DNA of 60,358 nt from an uncultured Schlesneria sp. (GCA_903834925.1 CAILLA010000307.1:1-60358); one strand, 5' to 3'. Numbered from the stretch's first letter, positions 1-8,912 are shown. The notes: a model not told the origin generated them from the sequence alone. Made by a program: numbers and translations.

Positions 1-2115
1 CATTTTTGTGAAGGGACTTTGGGCCTTTTCGATCTGGACTGCCGAACGGGCGGATAAAAGCAATTGGTCGTTGACCAATGTCTGAATCTCTTCTTCGGTC
101 CGATCCTTGTCGAACTGATAATCCACAGCGACGTCATATCGCTGGTCTTGAACCTTGTCTCCTGTTTTGGGCAAAAACTCCGACCAATAGGGTTCTAAAT
201 CATTTCGATCGATCGCCACTCCTGTGACGACGCTTTCAGACACATTGAAGTCGTATTTACCCTGGTTCTTCTCGTTGTGGAGCCAACTTGAATTCGTAAC
301 TTTGAATGGGAACCATTTTCCCGTGGCAATCTCTCGAAAATCGTCCATGACGACCAAATTGCCCGGATACGCACGACTGAATTCGTGTTCCTCCCATGCT
401 TGTGCGAGTTGATGCTGCACGTCTTTTGAGAATGTACCTGGCTCGCTGAAAAGTTGATTGTATTCATCGTGCGACTCGATGCGCCGACCGACGAGTTTTG
501 TGACGACATCCTGTTGATAGAAGGGTGTGAAATAGCCCTGGTGGATGTAGTGCAAAGCGCCACGAAGTCGTCCGGTTGCCCGGCTGATCCACAATCGTTC
601 GCTACGACCTGGCGCCTGGAACACTCGACATGATTCACCTAAAAAGTCTTCTTCAGGAAGCTCAACGTACGCGACCTTCTGCGGCGAGACCGAGCTGGAA
701 GTCGTGTTGTGATGTGTTGAAGTTCCCCACCACATATGCTGGTGTGTTAGGAAAAGCTGCCTGGGAAACTGATCTCCCATCGACTCCTCAAATTCCCTGA
801 CGCCATTTCGGATGATGTGCAAGAAAGGTTTTCCCGTTTGTCCTTCACGTGACCAGGCGAGTTTTGCATCGCCATAGGTGGTTTGCTGCCAATCCGGGAC
901 GTTGTTTGACGTGCTGAGATACTGCATGAAAAACTGCCCAGGTGCATACGCAAACGTTACGTCTTGTTGCCAGGGCTGTATTTCATGTTCGGCTGTCAGG
1001 GCCTGTTTCAATCGATGCACACTCCGAATCGGCTCTGCGTTCATCTTAGGAATTTTGCTCCAATGATGGTGCCAGCCGATCCAGAACGACGGAAAACGTT
1101 GACCGACGTCAAGTTCTTCGAGAGCCCGCCAAGCCAACAAAGTCGCCTCGTCTGGGGGGACTGTTGGTCGTGTGAGCAAGTCGGCAGCTGGCCGAGTCAC
1201 ATCGGCCAAGTCAATTTTCTTCTCTGCAAGCCCCGACTTCACATCTTCGAACGACTCATCTCGAATATCACAATTGTCGATTTCAACCCGCTTGAGCTGG
1301 GTCAATTGTTTGAGAGATTCCGAGGCATCATTCCCGCCACAGTTACGCAGGGTTAAGAGCCTGAGAGACTTAGATACCTTCAGCGCGACAAGGTGGCTGT
1401 ATCCGGCATCACCCAGTTCTAGTTCCTCCAGATTCACGAAGCCGGCGATCGCTTTGACTCGTGCCTCGGATCCTTTTTCAATTGAACCGGACGGGTGACG
1501 GCGCAAAACAAGTCGGCGCAGGCCCGGGGTGGCCTGCAATGTCGTCAAGCCGTCGATATCGATTGGCGTCGAGTCCAGCTCAAGAGTCCTTAGCGATCGC
1601 ATCATGGTGACGTGTTTGAAGTCGGCATCAGTGATCAGTTCCTCGCCGTCGAGGATCAATTCTTCCATTGGTGACTGAATGAACGCCTCAAGCCCGCGGC
1701 CAGTCAACCCGGTTCGATGAAACTGCACGGATTTGAGGCGCGGTAGCTGCGCAACATTCACTGCCACAATGTCGGCCAATCGCGTTTTCATCGAGAAATC
1801 TTCAGCAGAAAACTCGGTCAGGTTCTTCAATTCACGCAGCTGCGAGAATTTGATTTTCTGAAGTACCGGATTTCGAATCGTCAATTTCTTCAGGTTCGGC
1901 ATTGCGTGGAGTTGATCAAACCAGTCGCTTGGGATTTCTCCGGAAAGTATGGCGGATCTGTCGTTGAGATCGGCGATCTTTTTTGTTTGATTAGTTTGAG
2001 CGATTCCCAATGACGTAGAAATTGCAGACGACGTCATCACTGACATGATTGCCATCATCGCAGTGAGCAACGAAGCGCGAGTCGAAACAATTCGTCTGTC
2101 CAGATTCGTTTTCAT
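1..2115 (-). CDS. Exported leucine-rich-repeat protein, 3' end cut by window edge
   Basis: The minus-strand frame is open from an ATG at 2115 to base 1 with no stop, so 705 codons are visible and the C-terminus lies outside the window. The first ~40 residues look like a signal peptide (basic start, then a hydrophobic stretch rich in A/M/S/T). Residues ~75-340 contain irregular leucine-rich repeats (LKKLTI, LKSVQF, MEELIL, LRTLEL, LRRLVL, LEELEL, LRLLTL, LKRVEI), the type common in planctomycete surface proteins. Residues ~370-705 form a second, non-repetitive region with many W, Y and H that I do not recognise. It mentions no catalytic motif I can name. The LRR part suggests protein binding outside the cytoplasm; the ligand is unknown. 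The gene has no close same-strand partner except the remnant at 2206-2581. Confidence 0.8.
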   Translation of the reverse strand, partial: MKTNLDRRIVSTRASLLTAMMAIMSVMTSSAISTSLGIAQTNQTKKIADLNDRSAILSGEIPSDWFDQLHAMPNLKKLTIRNPVLQKIKFSQLRELKNLTEFSAEDFSMKTRLADIVAVNVAQLPRLKSVQFHRTGLTGRGLEAFIQSPMEELILDGEELITDADFKHVTMMRSLRTLELDSTPIDIDGLTTLQATPGLRRLVLRRHPSGSIEKGSEARVKAIAGFVNLEELELGDAGYSHLVALKVSKSLRLLTLRNCGGNDASESLKQLTQLKRVEIDNCDIRDESFEDVKSGLAEKKIDLADVTRPAADLLTRPTVPPDEATLLAWRALEELDVGQRFPSFWIGWHHHWSKIPKMNAEPIRSVHRLKQALTAEHEIQPWQQDVTFAYAPGQFFMQYLSTSNNVPDWQQTTYGDAKLAWSREGQTGKPFLHIIRNGVREFEESMGDQFPRQLFLTHQHMWWGTSTHHNTTSSSVSPQKVAYVELPEEDFLGESCRVFQAPGRSERLWISRATGRLRGALHYIHQGYFTPFYQQDVVTKLVGRRIESHDEYNQLFSEPGTFSKDVQHQLAQAWEEHEFSRAYPGNLVVMDDFREIATGKWFPFKVTNSSWLHNEKNQGKYDFNVSESVVTGVAIDRNDLEPYWSEFLPKTGDKVQDQRYDVAVDYQFDKDRTEEEIQTLVNDQLLLSARSAVQIEKAQSPFTKM

Positions 2116-2205
2116 CAGTTGCTGAACTCGATTTTTGAGAGCTGAAATGACCTGACGGTCAACGAGGACACAACTTTTTCACGGATTTCAGGCCGTCGAG
2201 TAGCT

Positions 2206-2581
2206 TCAGGAAATCTGACGGATTCGCAGGCGATCCTGAAGATCCGCAGTTTGTGACTGAAGTTCCCTCAAAGTTTTCCCATCGAAATCCGAGTCGGTGC
2301 CGACCGCGAGATTCAAAATCTCTTGAAGCATCGGAATCATTTTGATTTCCCCTTTGATCTCTCCTTTGATTTCGCCTTCCAAAATACCTTCTTGACGTGA
2401 TGCGTTCAGCGCCCATTGCTGGTCGCGGATCGCTTTTTCTCTTGCATCGTACATGGCTTTATCCTCAGTAACTTGTGCGATCTGTGTGATTGAGCAAACT
2501 GATCAAAGCCAGATTGTTCTCGGGCGATCCAAACGTCTTCTTGAACGCAAAGTCATTGATGGGGCGGATACCGATCAGCAT
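2206..2581 (-). pseudogene. Remnant of PD-(D/E)XK (Rpn-type) nuclease/putative transposase
   Basis: Two pieces of one protein family lie end to end. From ATG 2581 the frame reads MLIGIRPINDFAFKKTFGSP and on to SLLNH, the usual N-terminus of Rpn/PDDEXK family 'transposases', and stops at 2465. A different frame, from about 2495 to 2206, gives the usual C-terminus, with DAREKAIRDQQWALNASRQEG and repeated GEIK units. The catalytic middle (roughly 200 residues in intact members) is missing and the two halves are out of frame, so the gene is dead. The C-terminal repeat GEIKGEIKGEIK is itself a 12-base tandem repeat. Family identity is from recall of the N- and C-terminal motifs. Confidence 0.72.
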
Positions 2582-2894
2582 GATGGCACATCCATTGTCA
2601 GGGCGAAAACTCACCGATTTCTTCGCTGGAACTTAGCACATTTCAGGTATAGAAGCGATTCTAAGTAAAACTTGAACGGGGTCACGGGGACACCGTTTTT
2701 TCGCGGCTGGGGACACGATCTATCCATCGTTGATATATTCACCAGTGGTGAAGTTCGCATTTTTGTTTCGGTCAGGAAATACGTCGGTGTCAAGTTCTGC
2801 AAAAGCCATCGGTGTCTTCGGCGGCAGTCAGGGCGAGTCCCGCTCGATTTATTGGCGGTGTCCCGAATGCGGTACTGCCTATGATGACCAATGC

Positions 2895-3692
2895 ATGACA
2901 GTCCCTGACCCATACATTGCCGTTTGTGATCTTGCGGCTAATCATGCAACCAAGGCTCCGATTCAATTTGAAGTGATTTTGGCTCCGACGCCCATTGGCG
3001 GAACGGTCACGATCGACCAGCGCGAAATCCTCGTGACGGATGCTTTTTGCTTTTTGTTCAATGGTTGCTTGGAAATTGATTTTGAATCTCCTGGTGCCGA
3101 TGGAAGTTGCGGAAACATTCCTTTTGGTGATGCGACCGAATTCTCGGAGTTAGCTGGTCAAACCATATCGATCGCCGACTGCTTCAATGCGACGTATGAC
3201 AATCGATTTTTCAAGCCTTCATTTGTTTTCGATCACGACTACTACTCGATCAGTTCGTTGCGTGTATACGCCATCCGGTATACGCGCGACTCAAATGTAT
3301 TGTCACTCACATTCGAATTCGAAGCGAAGCTCGACGATTCGCCTCGAACCATTTCAGTTCGGTCGCAATTATCAGCGCTTTGCCGGCCGGTTGAACGGTC
3401 TGAGGTAATTTCCCGACTCGAGCCAATCCCGATTCGATTTGCAAAGACATATCTGCCGCTGCTTGGTCTTCCGGCGATTTCGAAGGATTCGACCTGCGCA
3501 GATGTCATTTCTCTGTTTGGTGAGCCTGACCATCAAGGCGGCGGAAATCATCCGATCTGCGGCCTTATTCCGAAATGGATTCGGTACACCTTCCCCTCGT
3601 TCTATCTGCATTTTCAGATAGAGTGCCATGTCGTAACCAAGGTCACGATCATGTCCAGAGAGGGCCCGTTCGCAGCGTCATTTCCTGAGTAA
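2895..3692 (+). CDS. Hypothetical protein, 265 aa
   Basis: The open frame runs from 2730, but the first 55 codons look unlike the rest and overlap a repeat-like sequence (GGGGTCACGGGGACACC near 2680). ATG 2895 is therefore chosen, though no good ribosome-binding site precedes either start. The product is a soluble, Cys-containing acidic protein. Near its C-terminus is SLFGEPDHQGGG followed by IPKWIRYTFPSFYLHFQI. That 'GEPD...W.Y....L.F' pattern resembles small immunity-type proteins, but this is only a resemblance. No signal peptide or membrane segment is seen. I do not recognise the function. It converges on the DUF1501 gene with 77 bases between them. Confidence 0.5.
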   Translation: MTVPDPYIAVCDLAANHATKAPIQFEVILAPTPIGGTVTIDQREILVTDAFCFLFNGCLEIDFESPGADGSCGNIPFGDATEFSELAGQTISIADCFNATYDNRFFKPSFVFDHDYYSISSLRVYAIRYTRDSNVLSLTFEFEAKLDDSPRTISVRSQLSALCRPVERSEVISRLEPIPIRFAKTYLPLLGLPAISKDSTCADVISLFGEPDHQGGGNHPICGLIPKWIRYTFPSFYLHFQIECHVVTKVTIMSREGPFAASFPE

Positions 3693-3769
3693 CGTGAAAT
3701 ACGGATCGAATGAGCCGACAGGAGACCAATTCTCCGTCGCCGCGCGTTGGATTTAATTTATCCAATCGA

Positions 3770-5200
3770 CTAAGTCAGAATCTCGCGAATCACGTTTCCA
3801 TGCACATCTGTCAGGCGTCGGTTGGCTCCGTTGTGTTTCACAGCCAGACGTTCGTGGTCAATCCCAAGAAGGTGCAGGACTGTGGCGTGGAAGTCGTATG
3901 TGGTCGTGATGTCGCGAGCAGCGCGCCAGGACCAGGGGTCACTTTCTCCGTAACTGGCACCCTCTTTGATTCCCGCGCCTGCCAGCCAGCCAACGAACGT
4001 TCCGCCGTTGTGGTCGCGTCCTTCGCTCCCTTGTGAGAACGGCATCCGCCCGAATTCGGTATTCCAGAGGACCAGAGTGTCATCAAGCAAACCGCGTTGT
4101 TGCAGATCACTGAGTAATGCGGCGATCGGTTTGTCTGTGGCAAGGCACATGGGAGGCAGCTCTTTCACGATACTGGTGTGATTGTCCCAGTTATTTGACG
4201 CCCCTCCCGCGCCGCTCCAGACTTGCACGAAACGGACTCCTCGTTCGATCAGCCGTCGGGCGAGCAGGCATCGTTTGCCGAAATCTTCGGTTGGCTTTTC
4301 ATCGAGGCCGTATGCCTTTTGAGTCGCTTCGGTCTCGCTGCCAATATTAAACGCTTCGGGGGCGCTGAGCTGCATTTTTGCGGCTAATTCGTAGGCTCGA
4401 ATCCGTGATTCCAGGCGTGAATCGCCTCCGTTCGCTTTGAGATGCTCGGCATTGAATTTCTGGAGCAGCTCCCTCCCTTCGCGATCGGCTTCAGGAGTGA
4501 TGAACTTTGCCGATTCGGGGGCTTTGAGATTCGCAATCGGTTCAGCCGAGGTCGTATTCAGAATCATCCCTTGATGGCTGGCCGAGAGGAAACCCGATGA
4601 AAAATTTCCCTTCTGGTTGTACGGAAGCCCTCGTGCATCGGGAAGAACGACGAATGTCGGCAGGTTGTCGGTTAAACTGCCCAGTCCGTAACTGATCCAA
4701 GCACCAAAACAAGGAAAACCTGGCAGAAGATTTCCCGTGTTCATCAAGTAGCTGCCTGGCCCATGCACATTCGTCTTGGACTGCATTGCCATGCAAAAGG
4801 CGATGTGATCGACCTGTTTGGCCAGATTCGGCATCAGGTCGGAGACCCAACGTCCGCACTCGCCGTGTTGATGGAATTCGAACGGCGGTTTGAGCACATT
4901 GCCGGGAGCACTTGTCGCGGCTTCGACACGTTGGCCATCGCCAGGATCGAACTTTTCACCTGCCTTTTGGAACAGGGCCGGCTTGTAGTCGAACAGATCC
5001 ATCTGGCTTGCGCCGCCGTTCATGAAGAGCTGAATCACTCGGCGTACTTTGGCCCGGCGATGCAGTCCTCCATTGAATTCCGGTCGAGGCTCATCTGCGA
5101 GCAACAAGGATCGACCCAGCAAATCAGCCAGTGCCAGCGATCCAAAACCTCCTGCGGCCGTTTCGAGAAAATTGCGGCGATTAAAAGGGATTGAGTTCAT
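3770..5200 (-). CDS. DUF1501 domain protein, Tat-exported
   Basis: The protein has 476 residues from ATG 5200 (MNSIPFNRRNFLETAAGG). The RRNFL twin-arginine motif and following hydrophobic stretch indicate Tat export. The start at 5383 would add 61 non-homologous-looking residues and is rejected. The body matches DUF1501 (sulfatase/alkaline-phosphatase-like fold), with the usual stretches VRRVIQLFMNGGASQMDLFD near the N-terminus, FGAWISYGLG, TEFGRMPFSQGSEGRDHN and a C-terminal DFHATVLHLLGIDHERL. In Planctomycetes these genes usually follow a DUF1549/DUF1553 cytochrome-like gene. Here none is adjacent, so this copy is solitary. Substrate is unknown; the role is presumably periplasmic. Confidence 0.92.
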   Translation of the reverse strand: MNSIPFNRRNFLETAAGGFGSLALADLLGRSLLLADEPRPEFNGGLHRRAKVRRVIQLFMNGGASQMDLFDYKPALFQKAGEKFDPGDGQRVEAATSAPGNVLKPPFEFHQHGECGRWVSDLMPNLAKQVDHIAFCMAMQSKTNVHGPGSYLMNTGNLLPGFPCFGAWISYGLGSLTDNLPTFVVLPDARGLPYNQKGNFSSGFLSASHQGMILNTTSAEPIANLKAPESAKFITPEADREGRELLQKFNAEHLKANGGDSRLESRIRAYELAAKMQLSAPEAFNIGSETEATQKAYGLDEKPTEDFGKRCLLARRLIERGVRFVQVWSGAGGASNNWDNHTSIVKELPPMCLATDKPIAALLSDLQQRGLLDDTLVLWNTEFGRMPFSQGSEGRDHNGGTFVGWLAGAGIKEGASYGESDPWSWRAARDITTTYDFHATVLHLLGIDHERLAVKHNGANRRLTDVHGNVIREILT

Positions 5201-5676
5201 AGTGTACCAGGACAAGGACACCTTTGTCCGCGATTGTGTAGCGTTGCAGTTCCCATACGTGTGTAACACGCCCGGAGGATTCGCGTCAAACTTAAACCAA
5301 CTCCGACATTGATTGGGGGGTGGTCGGTAATTGGTGGGCGGTCGCATTGCTGGGAACGAAGCGATTTTGGAACAGAACCCCATGTAAAGGGTGCCACGGT
5401 CTTACCGTCTTCGGTAAGGCCGTGCTCTTCGAACGCATTATTGAAACATGAAGACACGTCCTTGTCGAAGACTCCAAAACCGTGGTACCCCAATTTTGCT
5501 TGCTATTCCGCAGAGATGGCGCAATTGTGCCGACCCATCTCGCCCCACGTAAGCGTGGGGCGAAGAGTTAGGATCGCCGTTACGAAAAACGAAATAGTCT
5601 GAAACGTTTATGGATCAAGCTTCCAAGACACGGTAGACTCCTATGGACTCGGTCCACTCATAATGGAGGCGGCACA
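5201..5676. other. Intergenic region with one palindromic repeat
   Basis: No gene is visible here. The region separates the divergently transcribed DUF1501 gene and the 666-aa coiled-coil protein gene, so both promoters should lie here. It also holds the 102-base repeat at 5389-5490. No clear -35/-10 pair was recognised. Confidence 0.6.
5389..5490. repeat. Family-A palindromic repeat (102 nt), copy 1
   Basis: The ends GGGTGCCACGGT and ACCGTGGTACCC pair with one mismatch. Inside are ACCGTCTTCGGT and GTCGAAGACTCC. The reverse complement of 20259-20360 is the same length and nearly the same sequence. Confidence 0.88.
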
Positions 5677-7677
5677 ATGCTCGTCAGGCGTTTGGTTCCC
5701 GTTAGATTTCTGGTTTGCTTGCTCGGGATGAGTCTCTTTTGTCTGTCGCGAATCGACATCGCGGCGGCTCAACCAGCAACTACTGAAGCTCCGGCTGATG
5801 CACCGGCAGCATCCAACCTTTCGGCGACTCAAGAAGCGATTGAGATGCGATATCGCCGGTTTGAGGGGACGCTCGAACAACTGAGCGAGTACCTTCGCAA
5901 AACTGATCCAGGGCGCGCCGAATTGCTGCTGCGAGCGATTGGCAAAAGTAAGGAAGGTCGGATCTCGGAACAGTTCAAACATCTGACTGAAATCCTGAAA
6001 AAGGACCAGCTTGGCGATGCTGTAGAGCGACAGGAATTGGTTGTCACCGAGCTTCAGTCATTGCTTGAGCTTTTGATGAGCGAAGCTCGAAAAGATGATC
6101 TCGAGCGAGAAAAAAAGCGGATTCAGGAATTGATCAAGGACGTCAACAAACTGATCGGGAAAGAAACCGACGCCCGAGCGAATACAGAACGTGGTGCCAA
6201 TAACACGGAACTTCAGAACCAGCAGAAGCAGGTTGCTGATTCCGCCAAAAAGCTTGTCGAGAAAATCGAATCCCAAGACGCCGCAAAAAAGGCTGGCAAG
6301 AACGAGCAGGGAGCCGATTCTGACAAAAAACCAGGTAAGTCGAGCGATAAAGAATCTAGCGACAAAGAGTCTGAGCCGGGAGATAAAGACTCTGACAAGA
6401 AGGACGGCGACGACAAAGACGCTGACAAGAAGAACTCTGACAAGACGGATAAAACAGAGGACGGAAAAGGCTCTCCGTCGAAAGATAAGGACGGCCAACC
6501 GAAAACTGGAGATAAAAAAGCAGGTGAAAGTCCCGATTCCAAAAAGCCATCGGGCGACGAAAAGGAATCGAAGTCGGAAGAGGACAAGAACGATAAAAAA
6601 GAGGGTGATCAGGATTCGGGCGAAAACAAATCTAAGCCCGGTGAGAATGGAAAACCATCAGATTCCAAACAAGGCAAGCCGCAGCAGGGGAAGCCTCAGT
6701 CAGGTAAACCACAGAAATCGAAACCTCAGCAGGGCAAGCCGCAGGAGGGAAAACCTCAAGAAGGACAGGAACAACAGGAAGGTCAAGAACAGCAGGAGTC
6801 TCCTGAGCAATCACAGCAAGACGAGGATTCGTCTCAAAAGAAGCCTGAAAAGACCGCTGGACGCGAAGAGATTGAGCGGGCTAAGCAGGAAATGGATCGG
6901 GCCATCGAGGAGCTGAAAAAGAACAACAAGAAGAACGCCTCAGACAAACAGGACAAGGCGATCGCCGAGCTGATGAAGGCGAAAGAAAAGCTCGAAGAAA
7001 TCCTTCGCCAGCTTCGCGAGGAAGAGCGAGAACTTGTGCTGGCTCAGCTTGAGGCACGTTTCCGAGACATGCTGCAAAAACAAGAGACCGTAAATAACGC
7101 GACGCTCGCCATCCATGCGGTTCCCGTCGACAACCGAACGGATCGTCACCGAAATCGCGCGGTTGAACTCGCTCGCAATGAAGATGAAATCTCGCTATTG
7201 GCTGCCAAGGCGCTGACGCTCTTGAAAGAAGAAGGATCGTCCGTCGCCTTCCCCGAGGCGGTCGAACAGATCCACGAGGACATGCTGACGGTGTCTCGGC
7301 GACTTGAGCGAGTCGATGTGGCCGAGATTACTCAGAACATCGAACAAGATATTGTCGAAGGTCTGAAAGAAATTATTGAAGCCCTGCAAAAAGAACTCGA
7401 AAAGATCAAGGATAAGAAACAACAACAGCAGCAGCAGCAACAGCAGCAGCAGCAACAACAGGACCAGCAGAAGCAGTTGGTTAACAAGCTTGCCGAGTTG
7501 AAGATGCTTCGTTCGCTTCAGTACCGCGTGAACCGAAGAACAAAGCAGATCGGTCGACTTGTTGATGGTGAGCAGGCAATTGATCCCGACATGGTCAGCC
7601 AGCTTAAACAATTGTCAGATCGACAGTCAAAAGTGCAGCGAGCAACCTATGACCTGTCGACGGGTAAGAACCAATAG
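5677..7677 (+). CDS. Exported low-complexity coiled-coil protein with poly-Q tract
   Basis: The 666-residue product starts at ATG 5677, preceded by GGAGG at 5663. It has an N-terminal hydrophobic segment (FLVCLLGMSLFCLSRI) and an A/P-rich linker. After a helical region (~45-160), residues ~175-390 are almost only K, D, E, S, G, P and Q, with short repeats of the type DKKDGDDKDADKK and QGKPQ/EGQEQQ. Residues ~395-520 are a predicted coiled coil. Near 585 is an uninterrupted run of 13 Q encoded by mixed CAA/CAG codons. The C-terminus (~600-666) is conserved-looking, with LRSLQYRVNRRTKQIGRL. Such proteins occur in Planctomycetes, but I know no function. A periplasmic or envelope-scaffold role is a guess. 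Confidence 0.85.
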   Translation: MLVRRLVPVRFLVCLLGMSLFCLSRIDIAAAQPATTEAPADAPAASNLSATQEAIEMRYRRFEGTLEQLSEYLRKTDPGRAELLLRAIGKSKEGRISEQFKHLTEILKKDQLGDAVERQELVVTELQSLLELLMSEARKDDLEREKKRIQELIKDVNKLIGKETDARANTERGANNTELQNQQKQVADSAKKLVEKIESQDAAKKAGKNEQGADSDKKPGKSSDKESSDKESEPGDKDSDKKDGDDKDADKKNSDKTDKTEDGKGSPSKDKDGQPKTGDKKAGESPDSKKPSGDEKESKSEEDKNDKKEGDQDSGENKSKPGENGKPSDSKQGKPQQGKPQSGKPQKSKPQQGKPQEGKPQEGQEQQEGQEQQESPEQSQQDEDSSQKKPEKTAGREEIERAKQEMDRAIEELKKNNKKNASDKQDKAIAELMKAKEKLEEILRQLREEERELVLAQLEARFRDMLQKQETVNNATLAIHAVPVDNRTDRHRNRAVELARNEDEISLLAAKALTLLKEEGSSVAFPEAVEQIHEDMLTVSRRLERVDVAEITQNIEQDIVEGLKEIIEALQKELEKIKDKKQQQQQQQQQQQQQQDQQKQLVNKLAELKMLRSLQYRVNRRTKQIGRLVDGEQAIDPDMVSQLKQLSDRQSKVQRATYDLSTGKNQ

Positions 7678-7701
7678 AGCTGCAATGCAGGCCGGCAAAG
7701 T

Positions 7702-8093
7702 ATGGCGATGAGTCGCAATTATCGAACATCAATTCCCAAGAGCGCAACGGAGATCATCGAGCAGTCGTTTGAAAATGGAGGCAAGAAAAAGGCGTTTTAC
7801 GTTCTGGACGGTGAAAAGGTAGGGTCCCGCCAATGGGAAGAAGACGGCACTTTGTTTTATGAGGACGGTATTCGGAACGGCAAAAAGCACGGAAGAGAAT
7901 ACAATTTTCGCACAGACGGCGAGGATTCCCTCATTTTTTCGTGAACGATCTACGCGTAACAAAACGAAAATACCTCAAGGCTGCAGAAGAAGACTCGATC
8001 CTGCCGCCCTACATTCCAGAGGACGATCTGCCGGATAGAAAACTCCCGAAGGAGTATTTGGATCAACGACGACGGAATAAACATCATGCGTGA
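7702..8093 (+). pseudogene. Truncated MORN/YwqK-like protein gene
   Basis: ATG 7702 begins an 80-residue frame whose second half (GSRQWEEDGTLFYEDGIRNG, then KKHGREYNF) matches the MORN-like repeats of YwqK-family proteins, and it stops at 7944. A second frame, 7941-8093, continues with 50 residues ending in PPYIPEDDLPDRKLPKEYLD, like the C-terminal tail of planctomycete YwqK-type proteins. The central MORN repeats are missing and the frames do not agree, so I read this as an internally deleted, frame-broken gene. Its last codons overlap the start of the next gene by 8 bases. Confidence 0.55.
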
Positions 8094-8649
8094 ATTCTTT
8101 CGGGGGTGGAGGCGAAAGACTGGTTGTTTAACGTTGATGATGGCGTGTGTCTTTATGGCAGGGTGGATGAGGAGTCTCAATCACGAGGATGCGGTGAAAT
8201 TGGAATTCGGTGAGTCTCCCTCAGGTGAGACACACGAGCGATGGGATCATGCGGAGGATCGTCTGGAGCAAATGCGAGAATCGGCCTCGGTGACGGTGAA
8301 ATCAATCGGCCAGAGCATTGTTTGCTATCGGACTACCGACTGGGGATCGAATAGCAAACGCCCACTCCTGAGTTGGCAATCGAATTCAATTCCATTTGGA
8401 GCGACAGAAGAATTTACGACGGATTTCGAATGGCCAAACGAGAATCGATGGCAATTCTGCGGCTTGGATTTCGGCTTTGTCAAAGGTCGAATCACCGTCA
8501 ATTATGGTTGCACAACCGTCGTGTATAAGATTCCCTATGCGTTTTTCGTACTTCCCCTGACCGTCGTCTCGTTCTGGCTCTTGCTTTCGAAGCCCCGGCA
8601 ATTGATCCCGAGGAAAACAACAGAACCCACTTCTCACGATGGAGCGTGA
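8086..8649 (+). CDS. Small membrane protein, paralogue of 22194-22640
   Basis: This 187-residue protein opens with MREFFRGWRRKTGCLTLMMA, forming an N-terminal membrane segment (~13-28). It ends with a second membrane segment (~155-175, PYAFFVLPLTVVSFWLLLSK) and a short basic tail. The region between is probably extracytoplasmic. The gene at 22194-22640 has the same layout and start pattern (M-EFF-GWRRK-G, then L-MAC-FM), so both belong to one expanded family. No enzyme motif is visible and the function is unknown. It overlaps the broken MORN-like gene by 8 bases, suggesting the two were once translated together. Confidence 0.7.
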   Translation: MREFFRGWRRKTGCLTLMMACVFMAGWMRSLNHEDAVKLEFGESPSGETHERWDHAEDRLEQMRESASVTVKSIGQSIVCYRTTDWGSNSKRPLLSWQSNSIPFGATEEFTTDFEWPNENRWQFCGLDFGFVKGRITVNYGCTTVVYKIPYAFFVLPLTVVSFWLLLSKPRQLIPRKTTEPTSHDGA

Positions 8650-8709
8650 ATGATGTATTCGTTTTTCAATCGACTGCGACGAAAATTTCCAAGGCAAAAA
8701 GCGGAGGTT

Positions 8710-8784
8710 TCACGCGAAGGCGCGGAGTCGCGAAGAAGACAAAAAATGGAATTCTTACCTTCGTGGCTCCGCGCCTTCGCGTGA
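8710..8784. repeat. 75-nt inverted repeat with 26-bp arms
   Basis: The left arm begins TCACGCGAAGGCGCGGAG and the right arm ends CTCCGCGCCTTCGCGTGA. These 18 bases pair perfectly, and the pairing continues inward through CGCGAAG/CTTCGTG with mismatches. An AT-rich centre (~23 bases) forms the loop. There is no T-run after the arm, so it is not a typical terminator. It looks like a REP/MITE-type element. Confidence 0.85.
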
Positions 8785-8888
8785 GGCCGATTTGATTCTA
8801 CCCATCTCTCCTAATTCAAGCTCGTTTGATCACCGCCACGCTAGGCTTCTGTCGGACCGTTGAGTCGAAGTGTGTACCTGCTTCGCGG

Positions 8889-8912
8889 CTCGGCGGGAGC
8901 CTCGCCCTCCCG
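8889..8912. repeat. Short GGGAGGGCGAGGCTCCCGC-type element
   Basis: On the minus strand this reads CGGGAGGGCGAGGCTCCCGC. A similar element (AGGAGGGCGAAGCTCCCGCT) lies at 51331-51355. GGGAG/CTCCC can pair as a small hairpin. It is a short dispersed family. Confidence 0.6.

Noticed and set aside
2670-2720. GGGGTCACGGGGACACC element as an insertion-sequence end
   Set aside because: It resembles sequence often found near REP-type transposases, but no second end or transposase is present.
6191-6916. 241-codon K/R-rich frame inside the 5677-7677 gene
   Set aside because: Shifted reading of the low-complexity region; no start signal.
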